From: Lentinus brumalis
Taxonomy: Eukaryota; Basidiomycota; Agaricomycetes; Polyporales; Polyporaceae
Direction: 5' to 3'
Assembly (NCBI GenBank): GCA_001792895.1
Contig: MARA01000004.1
Location: 2,356,001-2,420,000 of the forward strand
DNA: 64,000 nt
Positions 23,120 to 32,308 of this stretch are shown piece by piece. Position 1 is the stretch's first letter; the number at the start of each line of letters is the position of its first letter. The notes under the pieces were generated by a model. It ran no database searches. It was not told where the DNA came from and saw only the letters and a program-made list of their open reading frames with translations. Made by a program: the position numbers and the translations under genes.

Positions 23120-26100
23120 TCACTTCCCGCGTTTAATACCCACTAAAACCCCGCTATCTGATACCCACTTCGGAGGGAGATCCTGATTGTTTTCCAGTAT
23201 CGGTAACCATATTCGTTCAACATCCCGTGCTTTGAGCGCTTTCTTGCCTCGCGCCATCGTCGCCGTTCTTCTCTCAAGATTTAGTCTCGTGTCCATTGTC
23301 GCGTAGAAACGGTTAGTCACTTCTTCTACGCTGAAGTCTTCTCCTTCCCTCTGGATAACCCGTTCGCATCTTAGCCTCCAGATCAGATAGAGGGCCTCAG
23401 TAGAGAGAATGCACCAGAGCTTCTCCATGTCCGTTCTCCGGGTCCCCTTGTCGGATTTGAAGACCGCGCACGCCGCGCCGAAGCTCGTGCCCCAGCATGG
23501 ATCATGCCATGTCATCCCGGTAAATGCCCATGTCTTTTTCAGAAGGCTCCACACTAATTCCTGCCCAGTCGCATCGCACTCCAGTATAATATGCGTCATA
23601 GTCTCACATTCACCGCAGATACCGCACACCGCGCGTGCCTGGAGCTCTTCAGGCATATTGGGGCGCAGCCAGTGCGTCCCTATCATGAAACCGTCGTGAG
23701 TGGCCATCCAGAGGAATCGCGAGATCTGGCGTGTTATATGGCGCGAGCGGAAGGAATTCCAGATAGTCGCCTCGTGCAGTTGCAGGCCGTAGGTTGCCTG
23801 AATCCCAGTGGTGATTCTGTCTACGTTCGCCACTGTCCTGGGGCGGGGTTTCGTTGCCTTGTCTTTTCGAGAGCGTATCGCCCGATAGGCCAGCTTCTGC
23901 GTCATAACGCTCAGTTTTGCGCCTGTCGCCCTGACCGCCAGGGGGACAGTTAAGTCTAACCTGTCGCCATTTGCTCTCTCTGCGCCTTCAGCTGCTAATC
24001 TATCCGCCGCCTCGTTCCTGGGGTGGCCGCTGTGGCCCTTGACCCAGGTAAGCAACGTGTTGGCTCTCCGTAGGCGTAGGGCAGCAACTGTCGCCCTCGT
24101 TTGTTCTGCGTTTTCCTGCAGTAAGTATCCAGTGTCCTCATGTCGTTGTCTCCATCCCGTTAGCGAACTCATCGTTGTCTGTGAGTCGGTTTCCAGCACT
24201 ACACGTGTGTGGATAGGTGCAGTCGAGCTAGCAAGTAAGGTCGCTATGATCTCTGCAGACTGGTTTGATTGCGGAACATTCGTTGGGAGGCGTAAGCTCG
24301 CATTTAACGCGTGATTACTCTCCACAAAGACTCCTGCGCCCGCTTGAGCCCTCGCCTCACCGTTGTAGATGCAGGAGCCATCCGTGGCGATGGTCATTGT
24401 AGAGCCGTCTTCTGCCAGCTCTGTTTCGCAGCCTTCATTGTGGACTGGGTTCGAGTCGGTGAAGATTCTGAAGATCTGTCCCAGACTACCATGCGTGGTG
24501 ACCCGCCTGTCAAAGGGGATCAGTCCTTCGCCGAGGCGTTCCTGTCTGAGGCTCGCCATTTGGTCTCCCTCGTAGTCTTCCGGTTGTCTCCCGCGTGGAT
24601 TCCATTTGCCTGGGAGTGTGTCTAACATGTCTCTTGCTCTTGTACTACAGAGGTGCGGGTTCTCGCATCGTACAGTGGCCCTCAGGCGGGTGCATGCTAT
24701 ACACGTACATCCTGCACTCCCTCGATGGGCTGCGTTGTTGAGCGTGTCGGCCAACGTCATGAAGTCTCCCACTGTTCGCACTCCGTGTGCCGTCTGCAGA
24801 CAGGTCAGTAGTTTTGACGGAACCATGAGACGGCCGAGTTTGAGCCTATCCGCGTAGACGTGGTCCCATAGCGGCATAGCATTGAGTATTGCCCTCGAAA
24901 AGGCGATGCCTTCTACTCGCAGCCCATACCGCTTTGCAGCTTTTAGCATACCATTCAGTTCATCTGGGTGGCCGTGCGCCCGTGGCTGCCAGCGTTGGAG
25001 GAAGGGGTTGATGCGTAGTTCGGGCTGGCGGGGCCTGCAGTCCTTCGTGACGTGAGTTGCTAGAAGGTCATCCGCCAGAAAAGCCCAAGTCGGACGCTGA
25101 TCGCTGAGGTCCAGATATGCTTTCAACCACATGATATCGATTGCTTCGTTTCTTGCCTCGAGGTCCAGCATACCTAGGCCACGTCGTGCGACGGGGAGGT
25201 ATGTATATTCCATGCTGACCGGTGGCGAGTTTCGGTCGTCCCATAGATAGCTCCCAATTATTTTGACGAGCCTTTCACGTACCGGGTCCGGCATGCGTTG
25301 CACTGACGTTAAGTATTGCGTCATTCCTCCGACAATCATTTGGATAACATGCTTTTTCCCCTGTGTAGTCGCATGTCCCGCCCTCCAGCGGGTCATCACC
25401 TCCGTTAGCGGCTTCCTCATCGCGACGATCTTGTTCAATACTAGCGTCCAGACATCAACCTGGTCAATTCCGTTACCGAAGAAAGCCCCCAGGATCCTGA
25501 CCGCCTCCCCTTCCTGTGCGATGTGGATCCCTCGGGGGTAGTTCTTCCAGATGCCCGTTTGGCGGTAAGTGCCCGCCATCTCTTCGCGGTGATCTTGGGA
25601 CCCAATTGGGATTATCTCAGTTTTACTGATATTGAAGCGTGCTTTGGCGGCGGAACACCAGGTGTCGAGAACGTCTTGCAGGACTTTGAAGTCATCGCGG
25701 CTCGATAGGTATACTGTCGTATCATCGGCAAAAAGTACTGCTTTCAGAGTCTCGCCACACCTCGGGATACGAAAGCCCTCGATGTCCGACTTCCGGATCA
25801 TTGCAGACAGCGGCTCAATAGCCAGGTCGAAGAGCAGACAGGAGAGAGGATCCCCTTGCCGCATGCCTCGATATACTCGGTATGCTTTACTCATGATTCC
25901 GTTAACCATGATGGACGTCTCCGCATGCTCGTAGAGGGATTGTACTATTTGAATAAAGGCATCCGGGAGGCCGAACTTTTTGAGAACCCGCCAGAGATAG
26001 TCATGCGATATTTTGTCGTATGCCTTCTCTTGGTCCAGCGCGATAATCGCCCCGTCAGCCTCGTTCTTCTCTGCCCATTTCATCATTAGTCGAGCTAATT

Positions 26101-28426
26101 GTGTATGATTGTGTATTTTCCTTCCAGGTACAAAACCTGCCTGCGCCTTATGAATTATACTTGGGGCCACGTCGGCCAATCTGACCGCCAGCGTTTTACT
26201 CAACAGTTTGTAGTCCGTGTTTAGTAGCGTAATGGGTCTATAGTTGACAACCCTTGCTCGTTCGCCTTTTTCCTTGTAGATCGGCGCAATCCAGCCGCGT
26301 GCAAAGGATGTCGTTGGGTCCACGCCGTGCAACCTCACGTCCTCAAAGGCCGCGGTCAGCAGTCTGACGACGTCGAACTGGGCCCTTTCCGGGAAGCGTC
26401 TGTCCTCCGTGTGACGTGCGTTGAGTATTTTCCAGACTTCAAATGGGATACCGTCGAGGCCCGGTGATGTGCCATTCTTAGATACTCTCAAGGAGAGCGC
26501 GCACTCTTCGTATGTGATGGCAGACCCCAGTGCACCCGCCTGCTCATTCGACACCCTTGCCTCGAGGCTTTCAAGGGCCGTGACGATGTCTTCGTCCCGC
26601 TCCAGTTTCGGTTTGATGGTGGCTTCGTCGCGTTGCACATTCATATGGTGATTCCTCGCCATAGCCGCCATCCTAGTGGAGTCCGTCTCGTAGAGTTTCT
26701 CACCCGACACACCCAGCTGACCTTCCTTCTCGAAGGCCTGTATGATGTCGCGCGGAGCACACTCGCGGTGAAGTTTTGACCAGTATTTGGTAGGCCTGTC
26801 GCCGTATAATCGGTGCGTCGCCCTGGAGTTTTGCTGTTGTTGTTTGTACCTTGTCTGCCTAAGCTGACGAATTTGCTTTGTCAGTGCGGCTGCTTCACTA
26901 GCCTTCTCTGCTTCCTCCAGTTCCCGGTTTGCGTGCACTTGTTTTAGGGACCGCTCTCGTGTGCGTATTTCTGCCAGTAAACGCGGTACCACTTCCCTCT
27001 CTCGGTCCCTCGCCATCTTCATCAGGTCCTTCTTGAAGCGGTACAGGATTGCTTGTGGGTTTTCCCGTGCTGATCGCGCAGCACTCGTTTCCAGTGTTGT
27101 CAACTCTTGAACCGCCTGTATCCCTCTGCACTTCATTTCTCTGGCCAGCTTCTTGTCTCTCAGTAGTTGGAGCGGGAAAACGGGACGTCCTTCGCCGACT
27201 ATCGGCGCGTTCTCTGGTGTCAATTGGACCAGTACGAGGTTATGGTCCGTCCGGACCCCTGCCACGACTATCGACCACTCTCGTGCATAGTCGAAGATTT
27301 TCGGTGTAACGTAGAAGCGGTCTAGACGCGAGAAGACTGCGTCCAAACCGGAGCCTCGATGAAATGTGTACTCTCTCGTGTTGGGGTAGGTGACCCTCCA
27401 GCCATCTGCAAGCATCAGACCGAGAGTGATCTTCAAGTCGTCTAACGCCGCCACCGACTGGTCGGGACCGTTTGTAATCGGGAGTCGGTCGATGGCATCT
27501 TCTACATTGTTGAAGTCACCCGCCATGACATGCGGTCTGGGGAGGTTCGGGTGGTCTTCATAGTAGGTGCGTACTTCGTCGTAGAATAGTTTGCGTTCCG
27601 CCGGTCCGTTCGACGTGGGTGCATAAATGCACAGAATGTGCTTCGTATCCCCGCCTTGACATGGGATACTAACCTGAATAGCTTTCCCTGGTGTGATGAC
27701 AGTCATCCTCGCCTCGCCCACGTTGACATATCTTGAGTTGAGCACTATTGCCACACCGTCGCGTTGCGTCGGAGCATCAGGGTTCGCGGAATGTAGCACG
27801 CGTATCTTCTTGGCGAACATCCTCTGTACACACGCTTTGCGCTCCTCGGTGAGGTGAGTTTCTTGGAGGAGGAGTACGCCGATCCGGTGTTCTCTCATCA
27901 TGCGATATACTTTTCCCCACTTGTTGTCGGGGTGGTCGCAGATTAGGTTACCAAAACCATTCATGTTTAGGGAGGCCAGTTGCAGAACTGTCCTCCTCTC
28001 ATCTCTTCTCTTCTTCGTTCTCTTGCTTGTAGCCTCGCCTCCCCCCGGAGCCTCGCTGCTCACGTACAGTCCGTCCCCGTCCCTCTTGTCAGCCAGATTC
28101 CTTTCAGGCCTGTCCTCCTCGTCCTGCCGTGTCCCGTCTCGAAGAGAAGTTTGCGTGCCTCCAATCCCAGGCTGGCTCTCGACAGTGTCGCTGCGGGCAC
28201 GCGCATCGCGAACACCTCCTGCTAGCCTAGGGCGTGTAGAACCGGTACCGATATGAGCCGTTGAGTCAGAAGAGTTAATAGACGTGGTGTTGTTCGTAGT
28301 TGCTTCGTCGACCAGGGCACAACCATACCCCTGATCCAAGACGGGGAGCCCCCCGTCACGGTGACAGTGCGTAGGGCCAGAGTGCAGCCTCTGGAGCAAA
28401 CGCGATGCTTGCGCGCGAGTTGTCAA
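23120..28426 (-). CDS. LINE ORF2: AP-endonuclease, reverse transcriptase, RNase H (up to 1768 codons)
   Basis: One uninterrupted frame. The endonuclease begins at LQLASLNMNGFG and keeps LLQETHL, GVAIVLNSRYV, IYAPTS, MAGDFNNVEDAIDRLP, LDRFYV and RTDHNLVLVQL. The RT has GWIAPIYKEKGE, NYRPITLLNTDYKLLSK, QAGFVPGRKIHNHTQ, ALDQEKAYDKISHDYLW, MRQGDPLSCLLFDLAIEPL and the active site VLFADDTTVYLSS (FADD). RNase H keeps IATDGSCIYNG, QSAEIIA, LETDSQTTM and HSGHPRNEAADRLAAEG. A C-terminal CGICGECETMTHIILEC zinc motif follows. The ~150 codons before the endonuclease contain no ATG: the frame starts after a TGA with GGC-TTG, and the first in-frame ATG lies inside the endonuclease strand. Initiation must be non-AUG, by reinitiation after ORF1, or from a spliced leader. 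Confidence 0.92.
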   Translation of the reverse strand: MTTRAQASRLLQRLHSGPTHCHRDGGLPVLDQGYGCALVDEATTNNTTSINSSDSTAHIGTGSTRPRLAGGVRDARARSDTVESQPGIGGTQTSLRDGTRQDEEDRPERNLADKRDGDGLYVSSEAPGGGEATSKRTKKRRDERRTVLQLASLNMNGFGNLICDHPDNKWGKVYRMMREHRIGVLLLQETHLTEERKACVQRMFAKKIRVLHSANPDAPTQRDGVAIVLNSRYVNVGEARMTVITPGKAIQVSIPCQGGDTKHILCIYAPTSNGPAERKLFYDEVRTYYEDHPNLPRPHVMAGDFNNVEDAIDRLPITNGPDQSVAALDDLKITLGLMLADGWRVTYPNTREYTFHRGSGLDAVFSRLDRFYVTPKIFDYAREWSIVVAGVRTDHNLVLVQLTPENAPIVGEGRPVFPLQLLRDKKLAREMKCRGIQAVQELTTLETSAARSARENPQAILYRFKKDLMKMARDREREVVPRLLAEIRTRERSLKQVHANRELEEAEKASEAAALTKQIRQLRQTRYKQQQQNSRATHRLYGDRPTKYWSKLHRECAPRDIIQAFEKEGQLGVSGEKLYETDSTRMAAMARNHHMNVQRDEATIKPKLERDEDIVTALESLEARVSNEQAGALGSAITYEECALSLRVSKNGTSPGLDGIPFEVWKILNARHTEDRRFPERAQFDVVRLLTAAFEDVRLHGVDPTTSFARGWIAPIYKEKGERARVVNYRPITLLNTDYKLLSKTLAVRLADVAPSIIHKAQAGFVPGRKIHNHTQLARLMMKWAEKNEADGAIIALDQEKAYDKISHDYLWRVLKKFGLPDAFIQIVQSLYEHAETSIMVNGIMSKAYRVYRGMRQGDPLSCLLFDLAIEPLSAMIRKSDIEGFRIPRCGETLKAVLFADDTTVYLSSRDDFKVLQDVLDTWCSAAKARFNISKTEIIPIGSQDHREEMAGTYRQTGIWKNYPRGIHIAQEGEAVRILGAFFGNGIDQVDVWTLVLNKIVAMRKPLTEVMTRWRAGHATTQGKKHVIQMIVGGMTQYLTSVQRMPDPVRERLVKIIGSYLWDDRNSPPVSMEYTYLPVARRGLGMLDLEARNEAIDIMWLKAYLDLSDQRPTWAFLADDLLATHVTKDCRPRQPELRINPFLQRWQPRAHGHPDELNGMLKAAKRYGLRVEGIAFSRAILNAMPLWDHVYADRLKLGRLMVPSKLLTCLQTAHGVRTVGDFMTLADTLNNAAHRGSAGCTCIACTRLRATVRCENPHLCSTRARDMLDTLPGKWNPRGRQPEDYEGDQMASLRQERLGEGLIPFDRRVTTHGSLGQIFRIFTDSNPVHNEGCETELAEDGSTMTIATDGSCIYNGEARAQAGAGVFVESNHALNASLRLPTNVPQSNQSAEIIATLLASSTAPIHTRVVLETDSQTTMSSLTGWRQRHEDTGYLLQENAEQTRATVAALRLRRANTLLTWVKGHSGHPRNEAADRLAAEGAERANGDRLDLTVPLAVRATGAKLSVMTQKLAYRAIRSRKDKATKPRPRTVANVDRITTGIQATYGLQLHEATIWNSFRSRHITRQISRFLWMATHDGFMIGTHWLRPNMPEELQARAVCGICGECETMTHIILECDATGQELVWSLLKKTWAFTGMTWHDPCWGTSFGAACAVFKSDKGTRRTDMEKLWCILSTEALYLIWRLRCERVIQREGEDFSVEEVTNRFYATMDTRLNLERRTATMARGKKALKARDVERIWLPILENNQDLPPKWVSDSGVLVGIKRGK

Positions 28427-28856
28427 GCCTCAATAGGCTCCCGCTGAGTGCTAGACGACAAGGCTTTCCTGCGCCGAAGCCAGTATATGTGGGCCTTGTC
28501 GTGGCCGGCGTGATTCGATGCCGTGCTGCGCGGCATCGCGCCTCGCAGAATCCGGTTGCCAACCCGGAGCGTGCCGTGCCGGTATAGTGCCAGGATGAGA
28601 GGGGTAGCGCGGCTCGAGGGGTTGAGATCCTCGCGCTGCGCATGAGGGAAAGGGTGTCACGTCCGCATCGTGCCTGAACGGGGACCTCAGAGAGTATGGA
28701 GTGGTGATGAATTAGTTCAGACGTATTAAGTACAGACAACGTTCTCGGCCCAAGAAAGCTCGCAGGCCATCGTCCGCCCGCCGCGTCCACCCACAGCGTC
28801 GTGCATATACCGCTTCCAGCTCGTCCGACAGACGATTCGACCCTTCGAACGGCGGC
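28427..28856 (-). other. LINE inter-ORF spacer
   Basis: 430 bp between ORF1 stop and ORF2 frame. It has open frames in other phases but no recognisable domain. Confidence 0.6.
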
Positions 28857-31661
28857 TCACCATTTTGCGTACTGACTGTGTCCTCCGGGCCAGTCTTGAC
28901 GTCCTCCTCTACCGCGTCCTAGAGCCCATTCCGAAGGCGCCCTGGAGCTCCATGTCCCCCGTTGTCCACCGAAACCTCTTGAGCCTGCAGCCTGGAAGCC
29001 ACCACCTCCTCTCCCTCCCCTCCCGGAGGCACCATTCCCGTTCCCATTCCAGCCTGCGGCTTGCCATCCACCGCGCATAGACGTTCCTTGGTGTCCGTGT
29101 GTCCTAGCTCCGCGACCGTTTCCTCCTCCGTTCTTCTTCTTGCGCGACATCTCAAGGACTGGAAGAGTGGTATGGAGGCGGTCGCCCGCACTTGGGTTCG
29201 GACCCTTCCAGCCCTCCATCTCTGGCAGAGGACAGTCGTCCGTCTCGTGGTCTACACTGCGGCAGCCCGAGCACCAGAATATGCGCCTTGCCTTCCCAGT
29301 ACCGTTCATGAAAATATTGTACTTCTCGCCTCGCATCTGTGCCGCCCACGCACGCCAGAGATTCATGTCGTCAGTTGGGGGAAAGATATAGATGTTCGCG
29401 ACAGGTTCGCCGTCCTCGGCTTCTGTCATCTTGATCTCGAGTGATTCGACGATGAAGGCGACGCGGTCCTCCGGATGGATATGCTTGAGGCGACGATTGT
29501 TCCTTGTCAGCCGTGCTAGCGTCTCCGTCATCGCCGTGGACACGAGTACGTGTAGCACTGCTTCGCGAATGATATTGACGTTTGGACGAAGGAAACCTCC
29601 GAGGGCGCATACCCATCGAGGGTTCGCGAGAGCCCGCGGACATGTGATGATAGTGACGTTCCTGGAGGAGATAAGATGCGCGGCCGTCATACGTCCTGCA
29701 CCGTCTTCAGAAAGACCTCTAATTGCCCATAGGAAGGGGAGTTCGCGTGGCTGTAGCTTGCGCGACGCGTCCGGGTCGGGCGGGACGACGCAGAACTCGT
29801 CCTCGCCCGTCAGGGTCTTCGTCAGCGAGTGGACGGAGGCCTCGATATGCCTGTTGATGACCCCATTGTCTGTGTAGCGATAATTGTAGACCCAGAAGAC
29901 GACTACTGGCTTTTTGTCGTTCCATATCGTGTTGATCCACCCGCCATCGAGCCCGGTGAGCGCGAACTCTGGGTCACCGAAGTGTACCCGCCATTTCGAG
30001 CTCTTCGGGTTGTCGACTACGACTGGGGTGTCCTCTATGTTCTGTCCAGCAGCCAGCGCCGTCGGAGTCGCACCTCCGTACCCGTACCAGCCATCGTCGT
30101 GTCCTCCGTACCCTTCGTTTCTCGACACCTCGCGGTCTCCTCGTGACTGCTCGTCGAGCTTCCAGCCCGGGCTGGACCCTTCCTCTGGCCCGGAGTTCTC
30201 AACGTCCCAGTCTTCTTCTTCACGATACGTCGGGACCGGGCGCGTCTGACTCTCACTCCGTTCCGATGGAGCGTGCTCGGCACGGTATTGCCAGGCTCTT
30301 GTGTGGGGAATCGGGGAGAAGGGGGTCTTCTCGTAGACACCCTCGTCCACCGGTTCTGGACGCCGTTCGTCTTCCCAGTCATCGATCGCGCGCCTTCTCT
30401 CAGCACCATCTGGGCCGACAGCGCCACGGTCCCAGAAGCGTGGAGCGTATCCTCCGGGTTGGAGCCGCTCGCTGTGTGCGCGGGCGTTATGCGGTCCGTC
30501 GCTGTTCGTGCCGTTGATGATGTCGTGCAGAGATCTCGGACCACGGCCTTTTGACCAGGCGCGACCTCTCAGCGTCCGTTTGTCTGGCGTCTGCCGCCCT
30601 CGTCCTCGGGGCTGGAGGAGCTCTGTACCGTCAGGGTCGATATCCATGGCCACGCCTCCGGGGCGAGCATCCTCCTCCTTTCTTTCCCAGGCCGCAGCGA
30701 GTTGAGACGTCTGTCTCATTCGTTCTACGTCTGTTCGGTCCTGCGGTGCCGGCGTGCGGGCGTGCGTGCGTGTGGTAGTGGCCGAGACGGCGCTGAATGG
30801 GGTAGGCGGAAGGCCAGATACATTCGCACCACTATCGGGGATGAAGTTCCTGCGGACCTTAGACGTGTCGCGTCTCGGCGTCGAGAATACAGCGGGATGA
30901 AAGCTACTACTATGGCTGCGCTGTCTCTCGCCAGTCCTCCATGGGTTGCCAGTTAGTTCGTGGATCGGCGGCAGCCTCACGTCCTTCGCGTCCTCCCTGC
31001 TCCTGTCTCTCCTCGGCCGTCTCGTCGTCCTACTTGCTTCCTCAGAGGCTGGTGAGCCACTCCAATTGCGCTTCCGGCCCGTCGGCATACCATCCAGATC
31101 ATGCATGCGGTCTGGGGGCTCACCCGTGAAGTCGTCGCGGACGCGGACGTGCTCCGGATCCTGGTCAGTCCAGAAAGAGGCTGCTTGATTGGACGGGGGA
31201 GTTTTCATGTCTCGATTGTAGTCCGCGACCTCTCCGTCCTCGAATGGGGTCGACTCATTGCCGTCGAATTGAATCTCCCCGGGGCCGGGAGTTCGTATGC
31301 TGAAGGGGCTCACCGCGTCCCAGAGCGCAGCGCTATCGGAACGCTGCGAGCGGGGCTCCTCGCCGGGGTTCCCGCCCTCTCCGGCAGCGACGGACGACGT
31401 CTCAATGGATGAGAAACTGATTGGTGAACTCGAGGGGAGAGACTCGTCGTCGCACGGAGGGCCTTGCCGTACGCACTGCTGTCCGCTGGCCTCCTGCATC
31501 CCCTTCACCGTCCCTTCGTCATCCGACGCGACTGGGATCTCGTCGTTGTCGGGCGTCGTCTGATACGGCGTGGCCGGGCACAACACCCGCCCCATACCGT
31601 TAGCTCCAGGCCCCCAAATGCGCGGCGGAGGCGTGGCCGGGTGTCGTTTACTTACAGGCAT
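28857..31661 (-). CDS. LINE ORF1, gag-like protein with zinc knuckle (934 aa)
   Basis: Intact ORF starting at an ATG (MPVSKRHPATPPPRIWGPG). The first ~540 residues are hydrophilic, Arg/Ser/Glu-rich and probably disordered. The C-terminal half contains a folded region (WRVHFGDPEFALTGLDGGW ... VVFWVYNYRY, then LKHIHPEDRVAFIVESLEI and NIYIFPPTDDMNLWRAWA) and a canonical CX2CX4HX4C knuckle, WCSGCRSVDHETDDC. The tail is Gly/Arg-rich (RGG-like). The architecture fits an RNA-binding chaperone that coats LINE RNA. No frame break is present, in keeping with a recent insertion. Confidence 0.88.
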   Translation of the reverse strand: MPVSKRHPATPPPRIWGPGANGMGRVLCPATPYQTTPDNDEIPVASDDEGTVKGMQEASGQQCVRQGPPCDDESLPSSSPISFSSIETSSVAAGEGGNPGEEPRSQRSDSAALWDAVSPFSIRTPGPGEIQFDGNESTPFEDGEVADYNRDMKTPPSNQAASFWTDQDPEHVRVRDDFTGEPPDRMHDLDGMPTGRKRNWSGSPASEEASRTTRRPRRDRSREDAKDVRLPPIHELTGNPWRTGERQRSHSSSFHPAVFSTPRRDTSKVRRNFIPDSGANVSGLPPTPFSAVSATTTRTHARTPAPQDRTDVERMRQTSQLAAAWERKEEDARPGGVAMDIDPDGTELLQPRGRGRQTPDKRTLRGRAWSKGRGPRSLHDIINGTNSDGPHNARAHSERLQPGGYAPRFWDRGAVGPDGAERRRAIDDWEDERRPEPVDEGVYEKTPFSPIPHTRAWQYRAEHAPSERSESQTRPVPTYREEEDWDVENSGPEEGSSPGWKLDEQSRGDREVSRNEGYGGHDDGWYGYGGATPTALAAGQNIEDTPVVVDNPKSSKWRVHFGDPEFALTGLDGGWINTIWNDKKPVVVFWVYNYRYTDNGVINRHIEASVHSLTKTLTGEDEFCVVPPDPDASRKLQPRELPFLWAIRGLSEDGAGRMTAAHLISSRNVTIITCPRALANPRWVCALGGFLRPNVNIIREAVLHVLVSTAMTETLARLTRNNRRLKHIHPEDRVAFIVESLEIKMTEAEDGEPVANIYIFPPTDDMNLWRAWAAQMRGEKYNIFMNGTGKARRIFWCSGCRSVDHETDDCPLPEMEGWKGPNPSAGDRLHTTLPVLEMSRKKKNGGGNGRGARTHGHQGTSMRGGWQAAGWNGNGNGASGRGGRGGGGFQAAGSRGFGGQRGTWSSRAPSEWALGRGRGGRQDWPGGHSQYAKW

Positions 31662-31808
31662 GGCTTTGCTTCTTGTACGGGACGTTTCGTCGCTAGTTTT
31701 CGCTTGGTAGATAGCAGGAGATGAGGGGCCGCAGAGTGGAGGCGTCTAGGCCGAGCAGGAGGGAAAGCGAGTGGGGGGAAGACGAGGAGAGGCAGCTGGG
31801 GCTTCCAG

Positions 31809-31820
31809 CATCAGCAAAAT
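31809..31820 (+). repeat. Candidate left terminal inverted repeat
   Basis: CATCAGCAAAAT, inverted copy at 39863-39874. A chance 12-mer match between two ~300-bp flanks is unlikely but possible. Confidence 0.4.
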
Positions 31821-32308
31821 CTCATAACGCTTGCGAGTGAAGTTGTGTGCGCGCATGTACACGCATGCACGCCGACCGCGGCAATTGGGTCGAAGGATTG
31901 AGAGGTAGTCGGGGGGTGTTGCGGTCGCATCCAATATGCGCCGCAAGGATGCGAGGAGACGCAAGCGGCCGCAATCCACCCAATGAGCCGCAAGGCCACG
32001 GTGGTACGGAGCGGATTGCTCGGGATTACTTAGCTTGTAGTACTACGTAAGGTAGCCAATCGAGCGCAATGTCGCCCAGTGTAGCAACCGTATGCACGGA
32101 ATTGGATGACATGCGGTTGCACTCAAATGGCTCGCGCCTCCGTAATTCCACCGGGGCATTGCAGGAATCACACTGCTTCCTTGGAATCGCTGTCGTATGC
32201 GAGCACCCGTGCTAATATAGGGGATAGAGACCAAGATTTATTCGGGGCGACGAATCGTACAAGGCATCGTCCAAGAAACCCAGCGACGCCGCATGCAGCT
32301 CACCAGGT

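Noticed and set aside
23409..28256. Plus-strand frames across the LINE
   Set aside because: Antisense shadows of ORF2 with no domain content.
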